From positions 1 through 51,871 of the forward strand of contig SVHR01000002.1 of the NCBI GenBank assembly GCA_015055705.1: a stretch of 51,871 bases of DNA, given 5' to 3'. The stretch is from Clostridiales bacterium (lineage in GTDB: Bacteria; Bacillota; Clostridia; Christensenellales; Pumilibacteraceae). Positions 17,166 through 25,279 of the stretch are shown here, one piece after another (the stretch's first letter is position 1; each line of letters begins with the position of its first letter). Below the pieces are notes generated by a model, which saw only the letters and a program-made list of their open reading frames with translations, was not told where the DNA came from and made no database searches. The position numbers and the translations under genes are program-made.

Positions 17166-20100
17166 ATGGTAAGAACGGTTTACGTAGAAAAGAAAAAGGA
17201 ATACGACGTTGCCGCAGGCAGATTTGCGGCAGACGTTTTGGGTGTGCTTGGGGTAGAGCTTAAAAACCCTCGCCACCTTATAAGATACTGCGTGGATGGA
17301 CTAAGCGACGAGCAGTTTGACGCGGCTGTAAAAAACGTTTTTTCCGAGCCGCCGCTTGACGTTGTGTACGACAACGTAGATTTTCTTAAGGGCGATATCG
17401 TGGTGGTTGAGTACCTCGACGGTCAGTACGACCAGCGTATGGACTCGGCTGTTCAGTGCGTGCAATTCCTTACGGGAGGGCTTAGGCCGCTAATAAAATG
17501 CGCTACCGTATACGCGTTTGACAGTCTTGACGCCAGTACGCTTGCTCGCGTAAAGAAGCATCTCATTAACCCCGTAGACAGCAAGGAGGGCAGTCTTGCT
17601 GTTCCTGAGTCGCTTAAGCCTATTATAACCGAGACAGGCAAAATGAGGGTGGAGCAAGAGGGCTTTATAGCGCTTAGCGAAAGCGAGCTTAAGGAATTTT
17701 ATTCCTCGTTCTCGTTTGCAATGACGATGGACGACCTCAAGTTTGTGCAGACTTATTTTATAAAGGAGGGTCGCAATCCGACTCTTACCGAGCTTAAGGT
17801 TATCGACACCTATTGGAGCGACCATTGCCGTCACACGACGTTTAATACCGAGCTTAAAAGCATCAAGGTAATTGACGGCAGCGAGGATATACAGAGGGCA
17901 GTAAAACACTATCTTTCGGTGTTTGAGGACAACTATAAGGGACGTGCGGATAAATATCCCTGCCTTATGAGCATCGCAACGCTTGCGGCTCGTCAGCTTA
18001 AAAAGGACGGATACCTAAACAATCTTGACGAAAGCGACGAAATCAACGCTTGCTCGGTTGTCGTAAACGTGGACGTGGACGGCAAGGACGAGGAGTGGCT
18101 TATTATGTTCAAGAACGAAACGCACAACCACCCCACCGAGATCGAGCCGTTCGGCGGTGCGGCAACCTGCCTTGGAGGGGCTATTCGTGATCCGCTTAGC
18201 GGCAGAACGTACGTTTATCAGGCAATGCGTGTTACCGGTGCAGACTTCCCGGCGGCTCGCCCTACACTAAAGGGCAAGCTTCCCCAGCAGGTTATTTCCA
18301 AAAAGGCGCTCAGCGGCTTCTCGTCATACGGCAACCAAATCGGTCTTGCAACAGGAATAGTAGCCGAAAAGTTCGACGAGGGATACCGCGCAAAAAGATT
18401 GGAGACAGGCTACGTAATCGGCGGCAACAAAAAGGAAAACGTAATCAGATGTGCGCCTAAGGGCGGCGATATAGTTGTTATGGTTGGTGGCGACACCGGC
18501 CGTGACGGTTGCGGCGGCGCAACGGGTAGCTCCAAGTCGCACAACGTGGCTTCGGCAGAGACGTGCGGCGCAGAGGTTCAAAAGGGTAATCCCCCCGAGG
18601 AGCGCAAGCTGCAACGCTTGTTCCGCAATCCCGAGGCAAGCAAGCTTATAATCAAGTGCAACGACTTTGGCGCAGGCGGCGTTTGCGTGGCAATCGGCGA
18701 GCTTAGCGCAGGTCTTGATATCTATCTTGACAGAGTAAACAAAAAGTACGAGGGTCTTACGGCAACCGAGCTTGCCATCAGCGAATCGCAAGAGCGTATG
18801 GCGGTGGTTGTAAAAGCCGAGGACGCAGATAAGTTTATCGCACTTGCCGAAAAGGAAAACCTTAAGTCGGTTAAGGTTGCAACCGTGACGGACGGCGGCA
18901 GATTGAGAATGTTCTACCGTGACGAAACTATAGTAGATATTTCGCGCGAGTTCCTCGATACCAACGGCGTTAAGCAAACTATTGACGCCGAAATCACCGA
19001 CACCCTTGCTCGCGGCTTCTTTGACGGCTACGCTCAGGCGGCTCAAAAGGAAATCGATAAGGACGCAAGGGCGGCAGTTCTAAACACGCTTTCGCTTCCC
19101 GGTGTTTGCTCGCAAAAGGGAATGGGCGAGAATTTCGACAGCACGATAGGTGCGGCAACCGTGCTTATGCCGTTTGGCGGCAAGCATCAGCTTACCCCGT
19201 CGATGGTTATGGCAAGCAAGCCGCCCGTAAGCGGCGTTACGCACACCGTAACCTGCTCGTCCTTTGCGCTGTATCCCGAGCTTAACAAGGTTTCGCCCTT
19301 CGTTGGCGCGGCGCACTCTATCGTAAGCGCAGTATCCAAGCTGGTGGCATCTGGCGTAAAATACGACAGCATAAGACTTACACTTCAGGAGTTTTTCAAA
19401 AAGCTCGGCAAGGATCCGAGGCGTTGGGGCGAGCCGCTTTCGGCACTTCTTGGCGCGTTCGAGGCGCAAATGGGACTAAAGATTGCGGCAATCGGCGGCA
19501 AGGACAGCATGAGCGGTAGCTTCGAGAGCCTTGACGTTCCGCCCACGCTTATCGCGTTTGCTATGGGCATTACGGACGACCGCACGCTTATTCACAACAC
19601 GTTCGATACGGACGGATATATTTACGAGCTTTCTATTCCGCGAAGGGAAAGCGGCTTGCCCGACTTTGACGGTGCGTACAAGCTGTACGCCGAGGTGGAG
19701 AGCCTTATAGCCGGTGGCAAGGTTGCTTCTGCCGCAGTAGTCGAGGAGGGCGGTAGAGCTTGCGCTGTTATCAAGTCGCTTCTCGGTAGCGGCAAGGGCG
19801 CAAAAATGGGGCTACGTGGTGACGATTTTGCGCCGCACTATGGCAATATCATTCTTGTGGCAAAGGATAAGCTTAGCGTTGGCACCTTGCTTGGTGAGGT
19901 AACTGACGGCAATGTCGTTCTTGGCAATACGGAATTTACGCACGAGGAGCTTAGAATTGCGTTTGAAAAACCGCTTGACGGCTTCTATCCCACCACCGCA
20001 CCTGCAAGCGGCGAGATAATCACCTCTAACGTCGTTGGCAAGACCTACTCGGCGGCAAGCAAGATTGCAAGACCGAGAGTGTTTATCCCCGCATTCCCCG

Positions 20101-20867
20101 GCACTAACTGCGAGCTTGACACAGCCCGTGTGTTTGATAGGGCGGGCGCGGAAACGGACATTTTCGTGGTTAAAAACCAAAAGCCGTCAGATATTCAAGA
20201 GTCGATTGACGAAATTGTAAAACGCATAAGCAATTCGCAGATTATAGCGTTCCCCGGCGGCTTCTCGGCGGGTGACGAGCCTGACGGAAGTGGCAAATTC
20301 ATTGCTACGCTGTTCAAGAATCCGTACATAATGGAAGCGGTAGAAAAGATGCTTTATACCCGTGACGGTCTTATGCTTGGTATTTGCAACGGCTTCCAGG
20401 CACTTATCAAGCTTGGACTCCTTCCGTACGGCAAAATCGGTAAGCAAAATGAGGATTCGCCCACGCTTACCTACAACAATATCGCACGTCACGTAAGCAC
20501 TATTTGTCGCGTAAGAGTAGGCAGTACCTGCTCGCCGTGGCTCAGCGGAGTAAAGGTAGGCGACATTTACAATGTGCCGGTAAGTCACGGCGAGGGTAAG
20601 TTCACCGCCACTAAGGAGCATTTCGACCGTATGCTCGCGGCAGGTCAAATCTTCTCGCAGTATGCGGACATGGACGGCAACGTAACCATGGAGTCGCCGC
20701 ATAATCCCAATGGCTCGTACTATGGCGTAGAGGGTATCTTGTCGCCGGATGGACGAATCATCGGCAAGATGGGCCACGCAGAGCGTATCGGAGTAGGCTT
20801 ATACAAAAATATCCCCGGCGAATTCGATATGAAGATTTTCGAGTCGGGCGTAAAATACTATAAGTAA
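17166..20867 (+). CDS. purL: Phosphoribosylformylglycinamidine synthase, single large polypeptide
   Basis: 1233 aa; YWSDHCRHTTFNTEL, FKNETHNHPTEIEPFGGAATCLGG, C-terminal glutaminase (FPGTNCELDTARVF, GFSAGDEPDGSGK, GICNGFQALIKLGLLP). Confidence 0.95.
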   Translation: MVRTVYVEKKKEYDVAAGRFAADVLGVLGVELKNPRHLIRYCVDGLSDEQFDAAVKNVFSEPPLDVVYDNVDFLKGDIVVVEYLDGQYDQRMDSAVQCVQFLTGGLRPLIKCATVYAFDSLDASTLARVKKHLINPVDSKEGSLAVPESLKPIITETGKMRVEQEGFIALSESELKEFYSSFSFAMTMDDLKFVQTYFIKEGRNPTLTELKVIDTYWSDHCRHTTFNTELKSIKVIDGSEDIQRAVKHYLSVFEDNYKGRADKYPCLMSIATLAARQLKKDGYLNNLDESDEINACSVVVNVDVDGKDEEWLIMFKNETHNHPTEIEPFGGAATCLGGAIRDPLSGRTYVYQAMRVTGADFPAARPTLKGKLPQQVISKKALSGFSSYGNQIGLATGIVAEKFDEGYRAKRLETGYVIGGNKKENVIRCAPKGGDIVVMVGGDTGRDGCGGATGSSKSHNVASAETCGAEVQKGNPPEERKLQRLFRNPEASKLIIKCNDFGAGGVCVAIGELSAGLDIYLDRVNKKYEGLTATELAISESQERMAVVVKAEDADKFIALAEKENLKSVKVATVTDGGRLRMFYRDETIVDISREFLDTNGVKQTIDAEITDTLARGFFDGYAQAAQKEIDKDARAAVLNTLSLPGVCSQKGMGENFDSTIGAATVLMPFGGKHQLTPSMVMASKPPVSGVTHTVTCSSFALYPELNKVSPFVGAAHSIVSAVSKLVASGVKYDSIRLTLQEFFKKLGKDPRRWGEPLSALLGAFEAQMGLKIAAIGGKDSMSGSFESLDVPPTLIAFAMGITDDRTLIHNTFDTDGYIYELSIPRRESGLPDFDGAYKLYAEVESLIAGGKVASAAVVEEGGRACAVIKSLLGSGKGAKMGLRGDDFAPHYGNIILVAKDKLSVGTLLGEVTDGNVVLGNTEFTHEELRIAFEKPLDGFYPTTAPASGEIITSNVVGKTYSAASKIARPRVFIPAFPGTNCELDTARVFDRAGAETDIFVVKNQKPSDIQESIDEIVKRISNSQIIAFPGGFSAGDEPDGSGKFIATLFKNPYIMEAVEKMLYTRDGLMLGICNGFQALIKLGLLPYGKIGKQNEDSPTLTYNNIARHVSTICRVRVGSTCSPWLSGVKVGDIYNVPVSHGEGKFTATKEHFDRMLAAGQIFSQYADMDGNVTMESPHNPNGSYYGVEGILSPDGRIIGKMGHAERIGVGLYKNIPGEFDMKIFESGVKYYK

Positions 20868-20888
20868 ACCTTAAAACCAAATTATAAC

Positions 20889-20924
20889 AAAAGAGCAATC
20901 GCAATTTTCTGCGGTTGCTCTTTT
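20889..20924 (+). terminator. Rho-independent terminator after purL
   Basis: AAAAGAGCAATCGC...GCGGTTGCTCTTTT. Confidence 0.8.
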
Positions 20925-20937
20925 GTATGTTAAAGTC

Positions 20938-21303
20938 TTATGAATTTTTAGTTTGGGTGGATTCATTTTCCTTGTCGGTGAGAAGCTTAAATTCTTTTGC
21001 TATTGCAAGCAAGAGCTTTTTTCTATCTTCGGGTAGACTGCTGTACAGTCCAAAAAGCTCCGAAATTTCAGACGGTAGGTTTTTCATTATAATTATTTGC
21101 CCAAAAATGTTTTCTCTCCCTATAAGATAATCTATGCTGCATTCAAAAAAATCTGCAAGGTCAGTTAGATCCTTTATGCTTGGCTCGGTACGGTTTTGTT
21201 CCCAGTTTGCCACTGTATAATTCTTTACGCCGATTTTTTCGGCAAGCTCACGCTGAGTAAGCCCTGCAAGATTCCTTAATTCTTGAATTTTCAACATAAA
21301 CAC
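20938..21303 (-). CDS. XRE-family helix-turn-helix transcriptional regulator
   Basis: IQELRNLAGLTQRELAEKIGVKNYTVANWEQNRTEPSIKDLTDLADFFECSIDYLIGR. Confidence 0.92.
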   Translation of the reverse strand: MFMLKIQELRNLAGLTQRELAEKIGVKNYTVANWEQNRTEPSIKDLTDLADFFECSIDYLIGRENIFGQIIIMKNLPSEISELFGLYSSLPEDRKKLLLAIAKEFKLLTDKENESTQTKNS

Positions 21304-21321
21304 CTCAAATCATACTATAAA

Positions 21322-21398
21322 TAGCAAATTTCGCTACATTTTGCTTGACAATAGCATATATTGCTACTATAATTATAAAGTGTTAGCAATATATGCTA
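21322..21398. promoter_or_regulatory. Three palindromic operators in the divergent XRE/lipoprotein promoter region
   Basis: O1 TAGCAAATTTCGCTA (21322-21336), O2 TAGCATATATTGCTA (21352-21366), O3 TAGCAATATATGCTA (21384-21398); O2 is the exact reverse complement of O3. Confidence 0.75.
21345..21373 (+). promoter_or_regulatory. Promoter of the lipoprotein cluster, with operator O2 in the spacer
   Basis: TTGACA (21345-21350), 17 bp, TATAAT (21368-21373). Confidence 0.8.
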
Positions 21399-21425
21399 AT
21401 TATTCTTAATTTGAAGGTGGAGGTT

Positions 21426-22442
21426 ATGAAAAAAAAGATTTTAGTTGTTTTGGCTTTGATTATTTTAGCATCCTTTTTGGTTGGCTGTGATGAGGTGGAG
21501 AATGAATACTTTCAATATGACGAGGATGCAATAACAATAACGGAAAAAAACATCGATGATTATTTCGAATGGAAAACTCCTGAAAAGAAAGTGAGTTATA
21601 GTATAGCAAAGAATACTTTTGACTATAGCATAAAGTTAATAAAAAAAGATAAAGCGAATGATCGTGTTTTTTCAAACGGGCAAATTACCTTCAAGGTCAT
21701 GGTTAATGAAAAGGAAGATAAGATTTCATTTGATTTAAATGAAATAAATGAACAATCTACTATAACAAAGACCGTTTATTTTACAGATTTAAAAACAACA
21801 TACGATTTTAATACGTCATGTACGTTGTTTTCCGCAAGTGGTGGAGCAATTAACGGTAGACCACCGCGTGCACAACGTCAAGAAAAAAAGTTTTTGGGAA
21901 CAAGGACCATTAACGAAATCGGATATATAAAATATTTTGGTAAATATCGCAGTGCTGTTTTTTATGGTCAATCTGATGTTTCATGGAACCTTTCATATTT
22001 GAACCCCAGAGATGTTTTTTACGTAAGTAATCGTATATACACTAAGAGTGGACAGTATGTGTTTTATGATGGCGCAGGATTTTTGTCAGGCGGCGAAGGA
22101 CTTAAAGGGGTAAATACTGTTATTTTCGACGGAGAATATAATGCCAAATATTTTGATAAGGATGGATATAAATTTCAGGCAGGAGGAAGTTATGGGTTTT
22201 GTGCAGGAGTATATGACATAAAAAGTACTTTTCCCAATATAAAAAACATTTACATTCGAGATTTATATAATTTAGAAGCTCTAGCAAAAAGTCTTACTGT
22301 CTTATTATTGCCCGAAAGTGGAGTTGATTTTTACATTGGTAACGGCAAAGAAGAATTTGCTGAATTTATAAAGAGGTCAAATTTTGTTAATGGCGTTTAT
22401 CCAATTGAAGAATTTAATATTATCCCGTATCAAGGAGGCTAA
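21426..22442 (+). CDS. Lipoprotein of unknown function
   Basis: MKKKILVVLALIILASFLVGCDE lipobox; ATG 21426 after ggtggagg. Confidence 0.7.
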   Translation: MKKKILVVLALIILASFLVGCDEVENEYFQYDEDAITITEKNIDDYFEWKTPEKKVSYSIAKNTFDYSIKLIKKDKANDRVFSNGQITFKVMVNEKEDKISFDLNEINEQSTITKTVYFTDLKTTYDFNTSCTLFSASGGAINGRPPRAQRQEKKFLGTRTINEIGYIKYFGKYRSAVFYGQSDVSWNLSYLNPRDVFYVSNRIYTKSGQYVFYDGAGFLSGGEGLKGVNTVIFDGEYNAKYFDKDGYKFQAGGSYGFCAGVYDIKSTFPNIKNIYIRDLYNLEALAKSLTVLLLPESGVDFYIGNGKEEFAEFIKRSNFVNGVYPIEEFNIIPYQGG

Positions 22443-22444
22443 CA

Positions 22445-23572
22445 ATGAAACAAATATCGTTTTTACTTTCAATATTGATTTTATCTGTTTTTATGGTATG
22501 CTCATGTGATAGTAAATCTGATGATTTGAGAATAGAGCAGATCGGAAGTACAATTATTTTAAGAAATAATGCCCAGTATACGTATTACATAAAAGAATTA
22601 GATGCAAAAATAATAGATGGATTATATGTTAATAACGATTATACGTATAACCCTGAGGGTGATCCGTATATTGTAAAAGACAAGCAAGGTCGCAAAATGG
22701 GTACGGTTTATCTTAGCCCCAAGCAAGATTTATTTACAAATGTAATAGAGCTAGACTTGAATACTTACAGTGAATCAGGATATTGGGTAGACCCAAACGT
22801 GGATAAGGTTATAGTAGGATCCGAAGATAAACGATATTCCGGCCCATTTGCGTTGTTTATTGAGGAAAGAGAAAAGCCCTTAGATATTGAGTTTATCAAC
22901 GTTTCCATTGTAAACAATGGCGTGGTAAGCGTTATTAGTAACTTTTCTTCGAGTGCGTTAAACATATATCTTAATGATGGGGTTGAGATAAACGCCGGGA
23001 GTGTAAGCTCTAGTGTAGAAGCAGAAAAATTTCAACAACTGGCATTTGATGCGTTGATGAATTATACTAAAGGTCTTTTGAAATATAAAGCGGTTCCTCT
23101 TGCTGCAATCAAAACCTTTGCAACCGGAAAGTTAGAATATGCGACAAGTTATATTGATGGACTAATTGCGGTAAGTCAAACAGCCTTAGACTCATTTGAA
23201 TCTTTGCTTTTGGGAAAAGACGGTAGTGATGGACTAGATGGAGCGCCTGCAATTATGTCGGTAGGTCCCATTCATTTTTCGGGAGAGGGTACGTCCTCGA
23301 TTATGGGCGGCAGCGGAGGAAACGGCTCCGATGGCTCTTCTTCTATTACAGGACGAGCTGACGGTGGAGATGGCGGAGACGCGGCTCCGGCAGTTCTTGC
23401 CCCCACAATTGTTATTTCAAGCGCAAGAAGAAATATCGAAATGAAGGCCGGTATGCCTGGAGATGGAGGCCTTCCCGGTTCCGGGGCCTTTGGAATTACT
23501 GGAAGTGGACGTAAAGGCTCGAGGGGAAAAAGCAATGAAAATTATTTATGCAATGATTATTACTGGAGATGA
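22445..23572 (+). CDS. Lipoprotein with Gly/Asp-rich collagen-like C-terminus
   Basis: Lipobox (VFMVCSCDS); GKDGSDGLDGAPAI...GGSGGNGSDGSSS...GMPGDGGLPGSG; follows previous gene closely. Confidence 0.7.
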   Translation: MKQISFLLSILILSVFMVCSCDSKSDDLRIEQIGSTIILRNNAQYTYYIKELDAKIIDGLYVNNDYTYNPEGDPYIVKDKQGRKMGTVYLSPKQDLFTNVIELDLNTYSESGYWVDPNVDKVIVGSEDKRYSGPFALFIEEREKPLDIEFINVSIVNNGVVSVISNFSSSALNIYLNDGVEINAGSVSSSVEAEKFQQLAFDALMNYTKGLLKYKAVPLAAIKTFATGKLEYATSYIDGLIAVSQTALDSFESLLLGKDGSDGLDGAPAIMSVGPIHFSGEGTSSIMGGSGGNGSDGSSSITGRADGGDGGDAAPAVLAPTIVISSARRNIEMKAGMPGDGGLPGSGAFGITGSGRKGSRGKSNENYLCNDYYWR

Positions 23573-24030
23573 ATATGAATAAAGAGAATAATAAAAGAGA
23601 AAAAAATAATCGTTTTAATGCTTTAGCCGGCATATTAATTTTAATTAACTACGCTTTGATTATAGGACTTATTCCTATAGCAAGATATTATCCGGAAATT
23701 AGTTTTATTATGAAATATGATTTGGGTTTTTGGGGCTCTTTAATCAAGCTTTTGTGTCTTGCGATCATTGTGGGATCAGAATTAGTTGTTCTTTCTGGGT
23801 TAGACTTATCAATAGAATCAAATGCATTTAGGATAAATGCCATAATAGAAATAATCGTTCGTATAATTGTAGTAATATTTCTATTCATAAATTTAGTAAT
23901 ATATTTTTCTTTTTATCGTGAAGATGGTTGTTTGGCGTTTTGTTGTGTAATGATACTTCTTCTTGGATATGTTATAGTTATGAATATACTTAACTTAATT
24001 GATTCTTTCAAACCAAAAGCAAAAAAATAA
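23569..24030 (+). CDS. Small multi-TM membrane protein of unknown function
   Basis: Overlaps upstream stop; several hydrophobic helices. Confidence 0.65.
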   Translation: MNMNKENNKREKNNRFNALAGILILINYALIIGLIPIARYYPEISFIMKYDLGFWGSLIKLLCLAIIVGSELVVLSGLDLSIESNAFRINAIIEIIVRIIVVIFLFINLVIYFSFYREDGCLAFCCVMILLLGYVIVMNILNLIDSFKPKAKK

Positions 24031-24062
24031 AAGGCTAAGAAAAAATACAATCACTAAATTTG

Positions 24063-24104
24063 AAATGCACCCCAAGGGTTAGATATCGACGGCGGTGCAT
24101 TTTT
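24063..24104 (+). terminator. Hairpin terminator after the lipoprotein cluster
   Basis: AAATGCACC...GGTGCATTTTTATTT. Confidence 0.6.
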
Positions 24105-24263
24105 ATTTACGTTTGCTTCTGAACGAAAATCACAAAAACAGTAAAATCTTATAGTAGTAGTGAAAGATTTGCTTGACTATGGAAAAATCTTTCAGTAGAA
24201 ATGCTGAGGTACAAACAACATAAGACTTTTTGATGATGACCTTATAAAATAGAGGTAGGACAA

Positions 24264-24308
24264 AAGAAAGGCTCAAGGCTTTGCTAAAGCAAGACCCCGA
24301 GCCTTTTG
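24264..24308 (-). terminator. Terminator on the minus strand, likely the native ABC-F terminator
   Basis: AAGGCTCggggtcTTGCTttAGCAAagccttGAGCCTT followed by T-rich DNA in minus orientation. Confidence 0.6.
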
Positions 24309-24359
24309 CTAAAAACAATGATACGTATATGTGTTTTTGTATAGGAGCAGAGCTATTAT

Positions 24360-24438
24360 CCCTTGACGTCGAGGATTTTGTTGCAAATTTCTGCCGCCCA
24401 GTCCTTTTCGTGACTGACAAGTAGTATTGCGCCCTTAT
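24360..24438 (-). repeat. 79-bp direct repeat, distal copy (displaced 3' end of the ABC-F gene)
   Basis: Identical to 25284-25362 except one base (G/A, synonymous in a Leu codon); frame encodes ...GAILLVSHEKDWAAEICNKILDVKG and then stop TAA. Confidence 0.9.
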
Positions 24439-24441
24439 CAA

Positions 24442-25248
24442 TTATTTCAACAACTTTCTGCTTTCGGTTTCACTCAAAACTTTCATTTGAGAAATTGCTA
24501 TTTGATTAAGTTTTCGAAGCCTTTCGGGCTGAGATATACCATCCGAAATCAATATGGCGTTTATATTTTCCATATTGGATAGGCAAATAAGCTCATTGAT
24601 GGTGGCGTAATCACGAATATTTCCTTTTTTGTCCGGATTTATATCGCGCCATTCCTTTGCCGTCATGCCAAACAGCGCCACATTCAAAACATCTGCCTCG
24701 TTTGCATAAACGAAGCTTGTTTGCGAGGGAGTGAGCTCGGCTGGAATAAGATTTTCTTTGATGGCGTCCGTATGTATGCGATAATTGATTTTTGCAAGCT
24801 CACGTTTTGCCGACCAACCGAGTTGTTTTTGTTCCTCATCCTTTAAGCGTTGAAATTCTTTTATGAAATAGAGCTTGAATTCAACGGATATCCAACTTGC
24901 AAACTCAAAGGCAATATCCTTATGCGCGTAGGTTCCGCCGTATCGTCCCGCTTTGGAAACAATGCCGATAGCATTTGTGGCATCTACCCATTTTTTTGGC
25001 GAAAGGATAAATGCGTTCAAGCCTGCTTGTTTTCTAAACCCCTCGAATTCGAGGGGGTTAAAATTTGGATTATTCAGCGTTTCCCATATTCCCAAGAATT
25101 CAATGGTATTGCGGTTGCGCATCCAGTTGCCTATAACAGCATCAGGCTCGCTCGTTTTGTATCTTGCAATATCCGTAATGCAGATATAATCGTTTTCGTC
25201 AATGCTTTGATACTTAACGTCTATTCCTTTAACAACAAGTCCTTTCAT
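24442..25248 (-). CDS. KilA-N domain-containing protein
   Basis: ENDYICITDIARYKTSEPDAVIGNWMRNRNTIEFLGIWETLNNPNFNPLEFEGFRKQAG...SPKKWVDATNAIGIVSKAGRYGGTYAHKDIAFEFASWISVEFKLYFIKEFQRLK. Confidence 0.88.
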   Translation of the reverse strand: MKGLVVKGIDVKYQSIDENDYICITDIARYKTSEPDAVIGNWMRNRNTIEFLGIWETLNNPNFNPLEFEGFRKQAGLNAFILSPKKWVDATNAIGIVSKAGRYGGTYAHKDIAFEFASWISVEFKLYFIKEFQRLKDEEQKQLGWSAKRELAKINYRIHTDAIKENLIPAELTPSQTSFVYANEADVLNVALFGMTAKEWRDINPDKKGNIRDYATINELICLSNMENINAILISDGISQPERLRKLNQIAISQMKVLSETESRKLLK

Positions 25249-25279
25249 TATTTTTTCTCCTAAAATTCTCTAACACCGG

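Noticed and set aside
24130-24441. 103-aa minus-strand ORF downstream of the KilA-N gene
   Set aside because: Built from the 79-bp repeat, terminator and inverted repeats in a frame different from the ABC-F tail; no motif support.
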